The notes beneath the pieces are model-generated. The model was not told the DNA's origin. It saw nothing but the letters and a program-made list of their open reading frames with translations, and made no database searches. From Sporomusa sp. (GTDB lineage: Bacteria; Bacillota_C; Negativicutes; Sporomusales; Sporomusaceae), in contig JAQSXM010000131.1 of the NCBI GenBank assembly GCA_029256645.1, positions 1 through 8,107 of the forward strand: a DNA stretch of 8,107 bases. The letters run 5' to 3'. Positions 5,933-8,107 of this stretch are shown here, piece by piece. Position 1 is the first letter of the stretch, and each line of letters starts with the position of its first letter. Made by a program: the position numbers and the translations under genes.

Positions 5933-7252
5933 ATGGAGTATTATGCAGTAGTAGGGTTTATTATGGTAGCCATTTTAATGTATGTGCTATTAAAAGGCAA
6001 TGCAAATCCTGTCATCTTATTTTCAACTCTTCCAGTTATTGCAGGACTTTCTCTCGGGTTATCGATATTTGACATCAGCGCAATTATAAAAAAAGGTATT
6101 TCTGCCACTATGGTTCCGGCCGCCCTGGCAGTTTTTTCCCCCTTATTTTTCGGAATACTGAACGAGTTAGGAACTTTTACTCCGGCAATTGACTTTCTTG
6201 TTAGAAAAGCCCGCGGTAGTCTTATTGGCGTCACTGTTGGCACAGTCCTACTGTGCATGTTGGTAGGGATTGAAGGTAGTGCGACAAATACTATTTTAAT
6301 TGTATTTCCTCCTATGATTATAATTTATAAAAGATATAATATGAGGCTTCAAATTCTGTACACATTAATGGCTTTAACATGCGGTACTTTGAATGTAACT
6401 CCCTGGGGTGCTCCTCTTTTACGACTTGCAGCAGTTACAAAACTGGATCCGCATCAGATGTGGTTACACTGGGTACCTGTGCAAATCCCTTTGTTGATAG
6501 GAATTCTTGTCCTAGCGGTTTATTTTGCAATCATAGAAAAACGACGAGGAGCGGGTTTAAGTCTTGATGCTGAAACTGAAATGGCAGCTACAGTAGCGCC
6601 TGCCGCAAGTGCCGAAACAAAATATGCGACCAAAGGTCATTTATATTTTAATCAGGCATTGACTGCTTCTTTGATAGGGTTACTGTTTTGGGGAAAGATT
6701 CCTGCTATCCAAATATTTATGTTTCTAACTGCCATCCTTGTGTTAGTAAACTTTAGGGGGCTTAAGGAGCAGAGTGATGTCATAAAAAGGAATAGCTCAG
6801 CTGCTTACACAGTTGCTTCCATTATGTTATCTGCTGGCTTCCTTGTAGGGATGTTGAACGAAACGCCCATGCTGCTCAAAATGGCGGATGTCATTTTGAA
6901 GATGATACCTAATGCCCTTGGGCCATACCTTCATATAATCATGGCCTTCGTGAGCTTACCGCTGGGTGTTATGATCGGGTTTGATGCCTTTATTTTCGGA
7001 CTTATTCCTATATGTATTAAGGTAGGAGAAAGCTTTGGCATCTCTGCTGAAGCCATGGGGCTAGCAATGTTGATTGGTAAAAATTTAGGTCAGTCGCTAC
7101 AGCCCGTCTCTCATCTTCCGTATCTCGCGTTGAGCTTCCTTGGCGGAGAACTCAAGGACTATTGGGGATTTACCTTTAAATATGCGGCTATAGCAACTAT
7201 ATATGCGGTTGTTGTTGCTATATTTGTTGGCTTACTTCCTATACCTGGATAA
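5933..7252 (+). CDS. CitMHS-type citrate/tricarboxylate transporter
   Basis: This 439-residue, strongly hydrophobic inner-membrane protein has about eleven or twelve predicted membrane spans, for example near 4-20, 25-45, 58-78, 97-135, 176-200, 243-274, 291-310, 328-360, 376-402 and 413-436. A hydrophilic, Ala-rich cytoplasmic-type loop lies at 202-236. The overall layout and the C-terminal segment GKNLGQSLQPVSHLPYLAL followed by KDYWGFTFKYA resemble the CitMHS family, which imports citrate or related carboxylates with protons and often as a metal complex. Other ion-transporter-superfamily carboxylate carriers are possible. GGAGAGGG precedes the ATG. Directly behind the GalB-like gene, it probably imports that enzyme's substrate or a precursor. 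The identity of the substrate is not visible. Confidence 0.82.
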   Translation: MEYYAVVGFIMVAILMYVLLKGNANPVILFSTLPVIAGLSLGLSIFDISAIIKKGISATMVPAALAVFSPLFFGILNELGTFTPAIDFLVRKARGSLIGVTVGTVLLCMLVGIEGSATNTILIVFPPMIIIYKRYNMRLQILYTLMALTCGTLNVTPWGAPLLRLAAVTKLDPHQMWLHWVPVQIPLLIGILVLAVYFAIIEKRRGAGLSLDAETEMAATVAPAASAETKYATKGHLYFNQALTASLIGLLFWGKIPAIQIFMFLTAILVLVNFRGLKEQSDVIKRNSSAAYTVASIMLSAGFLVGMLNETPMLLKMADVILKMIPNALGPYLHIIMAFVSLPLGVMIGFDAFIFGLIPICIKVGESFGISAEAMGLAMLIGKNLGQSLQPVSHLPYLALSFLGGELKDYWGFTFKYAAIATIYAVVVAIFVGLLPIPG

Positions 7253-7398
7253 ACTCGCACTCTTACTATTGGGCGAGCTGTCCGTACCGCTACGTTATCC
7301 CCAACAATCAACAAACGAGGGGCAAAGGGTAGTAGCGAGCAAACTAACGAGCGAATATGGTATGTAATGTACAGACTAAGATTGGTTGAAGTCAAAAG
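7253..7398. other. Intergenic region after the transporter
   Basis: No gene is seen. The stretch can form an imperfect long stem, with CGCTAC (7288-7293) against GTAGCG (7332-7337) and CCCC against GGGG inside it. Around 7340-7360 the minus strand has ATATTCGCTCGTT, a partial match to the right part of element U3, but the rest of the element is missing. Confidence 0.3.
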
Positions 7399-7428
7399 TG
7401 CTTTTGGTTAACTATCAAAGGCATTTTT
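7399..7428 (+). terminator. Weak intrinsic terminator after the transporter
   Basis: TGCTTTTG (7399-7406) pairs with CAAAGGCA (7416-7423) with one wobble, and TTTTT follows at 7424-7428. The stem is AT-rich and hence weak, but it is in the right place and direction to end the PIG-L 2/transporter unit. The larger hairpin at 7455-7500 may be a backup. Confidence 0.45.
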
Positions 7429-7454
7429 GGCATGCGCTGATTTACTCTTAAGGG

Positions 7455-7500
7455 CATGGGCAAGGTAACGTTAGAATGGAATTTTACAGCATTGCCCATG
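7455..7500 (+). repeat. Perfect 9-bp inverted repeat, possible backup terminator
   Basis: CATGGGCAA (7455-7463) and TTGCCCATG (7492-7500) are exact inverted repeats 28 bp apart, with a further GTAA/TTAC pairing inside. A T-rich tract (ATTATTTTTC) follows on the plus strand. It could stop plus-strand transcription before it reaches the oppositely oriented second LysR gene. Confidence 0.45.
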
Positions 7501-7549
7501 GTAATTATTTTTCTAGGCGTTATTTGTTTATGATTACCAAATGCAAGAG

Positions 7550-7592
7550 CAAAATAAGAGGCCGTGCTGAAACAAAGTTTCAACATGGCCTC
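7550..7592 (-). terminator. Intrinsic terminator of LysR 2
   Basis: A 16-bp stem runs from 7592 to 7558, its arms GAGGCC(A/G)TG(T/C)TGAAAC pairing with two G-T wobbles around a 3-nt loop. On the minus strand it is followed by TTATTTTG. It begins 10 nt after the LysR 2 stop, so it is well placed as that gene's terminator. Confidence 0.85.
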
Positions 7593-7601
7593 AGATAGTT
7601 G

Positions 7602-8107
7602 TTATTCACAATTTAGCCAGTTTAAATCATTTTGCAACACCGTATTCAAAGCATGGTCAAAAAGTCGAAGGCTTTGCACTGCACTGGCTTTAGGATCTCT
7701 ATGTGTAAGTTTATAAACTATCCGTTCAGGAGGTGCTTCAGAAAGGTAAAACATACTGAAAGGGGAACTTTTAAGAGCGCTCAGGGCTACAGACAGAGGG
7801 ACAATGGCCCACATATCTGAGCTTTGAAGAAGTGCTGGAATTACTAAAGCGGTAGCAACACGATTTCGCCCCCAACACAAAGGATCCCACCATTTATCAT
7901 GCCAAATTTGATAATTGCTACTCCATTTAACATATAATTCGTGATCAGAATTTAATTCGTGGGGATGTATTAAATTAGTACCATAGTGACATGTATCAGA
8001 ACGTCGTAACACTACCATCGGTTCAGCATAACATTTTTCTACCAAGACATTTGGGTGCGTCCTTTCTAGTAAAGAAAAAGCAACATCAACTTGTCTTCGT
8101 TCAATCT
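7602..8107 (-). CDS. LysR-type regulator 2, partial (5' end beyond window)
   Basis: The C-terminal 167 residues of a second LysR-family regulator, open through the right edge; the DNA-binding domain lies outside the window. It aligns with residues from about 131 to the end of LysR 1 with one extra residue (GTNLIHPHEL against GTIIYPHEL), and is about four fifths identical by eye, including DVAFSLLERTHP, VKW-NYQIWHDKWW, ATALVIPALLQ and WAIVPLSVAL. Differences gather near NPLCGGRSH (here DPLCWGRNR) and the C-terminus. It probably senses the same or a related effector and may diverge from another catabolic unit beyond 8107, as LysR 1 does. The apparent GTG start near 8045 is internal, not the true start. 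Confidence 0.92.
   Translation of the reverse strand, partial: IERRQVDVAFSLLERTHPNVLVEKCYAEPMVVLRRSDTCHYGTNLIHPHELNSDHELYVKWSSNYQIWHDKWWDPLCWGRNRVATALVIPALLQSSDMWAIVPLSVALSALKSSPFSMFYLSEAPPERIVYKLTHRDPKASAVQSLRLFDHALNTVLQNDLNWLNCE

Noticed and set aside
5552..6258. Minus-strand open frames opposite PIG-L 2 and the transporter
   Set aside because: They are shadows of well-supported genes, with no family features or plausible ribosome sites.
7340..7362. Possible fourth copy of the shared operator on the minus strand
   Set aside because: Only about 12 bases match. The AGTAATAAT half is missing, and it would point into the antisense of the transporter.

Overview
The window looks like accessory metabolic DNA from a low-to-moderate-GC bacterium, most likely a Firmicute. 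Shine-Dalgarno sites are strong (GGAGG or AGGAG types), intergenic DNA is AT-rich and terminators are intrinsic. A LysR-regulated carboxylate cluster of this kind would fit Negativicutes such as the Sporomusa/Pelosinus group, but that placement is inference. No tRNA, rRNA or CRISPR array was seen.

Left part (1-2270, mostly minus strand). At the left edge is a compact structured element with its own extended -10 box and terminator, a candidate small RNA or leader RNA. Next come two paralogous YhcH/YjgK/YiaL-family genes (174-659 and 1391-1879). Between them are a badly decayed IS1595-type transposase (752-1112, plus strand) and the C-terminal part of a DUF1232/YkvA-type membrane protein (1105-1392, minus strand). 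This stretch reads as a duplicated and rearranged region.

Middle part (2212-7430). A LysR-type regulator (2348-3241, minus) has a strong terminator behind it and diverges from two plus-strand units. Unit one is a PIG-L-fold protein resembling GalB-type 4-oxalomesaconate hydratase, then a possible 19-codon ORF, then a VOC-fold protein. Unit two is a second GalB-like PIG-L protein followed by a CitMHS-type citrate/tricarboxylate transporter. A plausible reading is uptake of a di- or tricarboxylate by the transporter and hydration or hydrolysis inside the cell by the PIG-L proteins. The substrate cannot be read from the sequence.

Right part (7430-8107). A second LysR gene, closely similar to the first, runs off the right edge on the minus strand behind its own terminator. 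The cluster is therefore built from repeated modules.

The most interesting regulatory signal is a 40-bp sequence found three times: upstream of both PIG-L genes on the plus strand and upstream of the second YhcH gene on the minus strand. Each copy carries a TTGTWT hexamer followed 17 bp later by a -10-like hexamer. This suggests one regulon, probably run by the local LysR protein(s), that ties the YhcH protein to the carboxylate genes.
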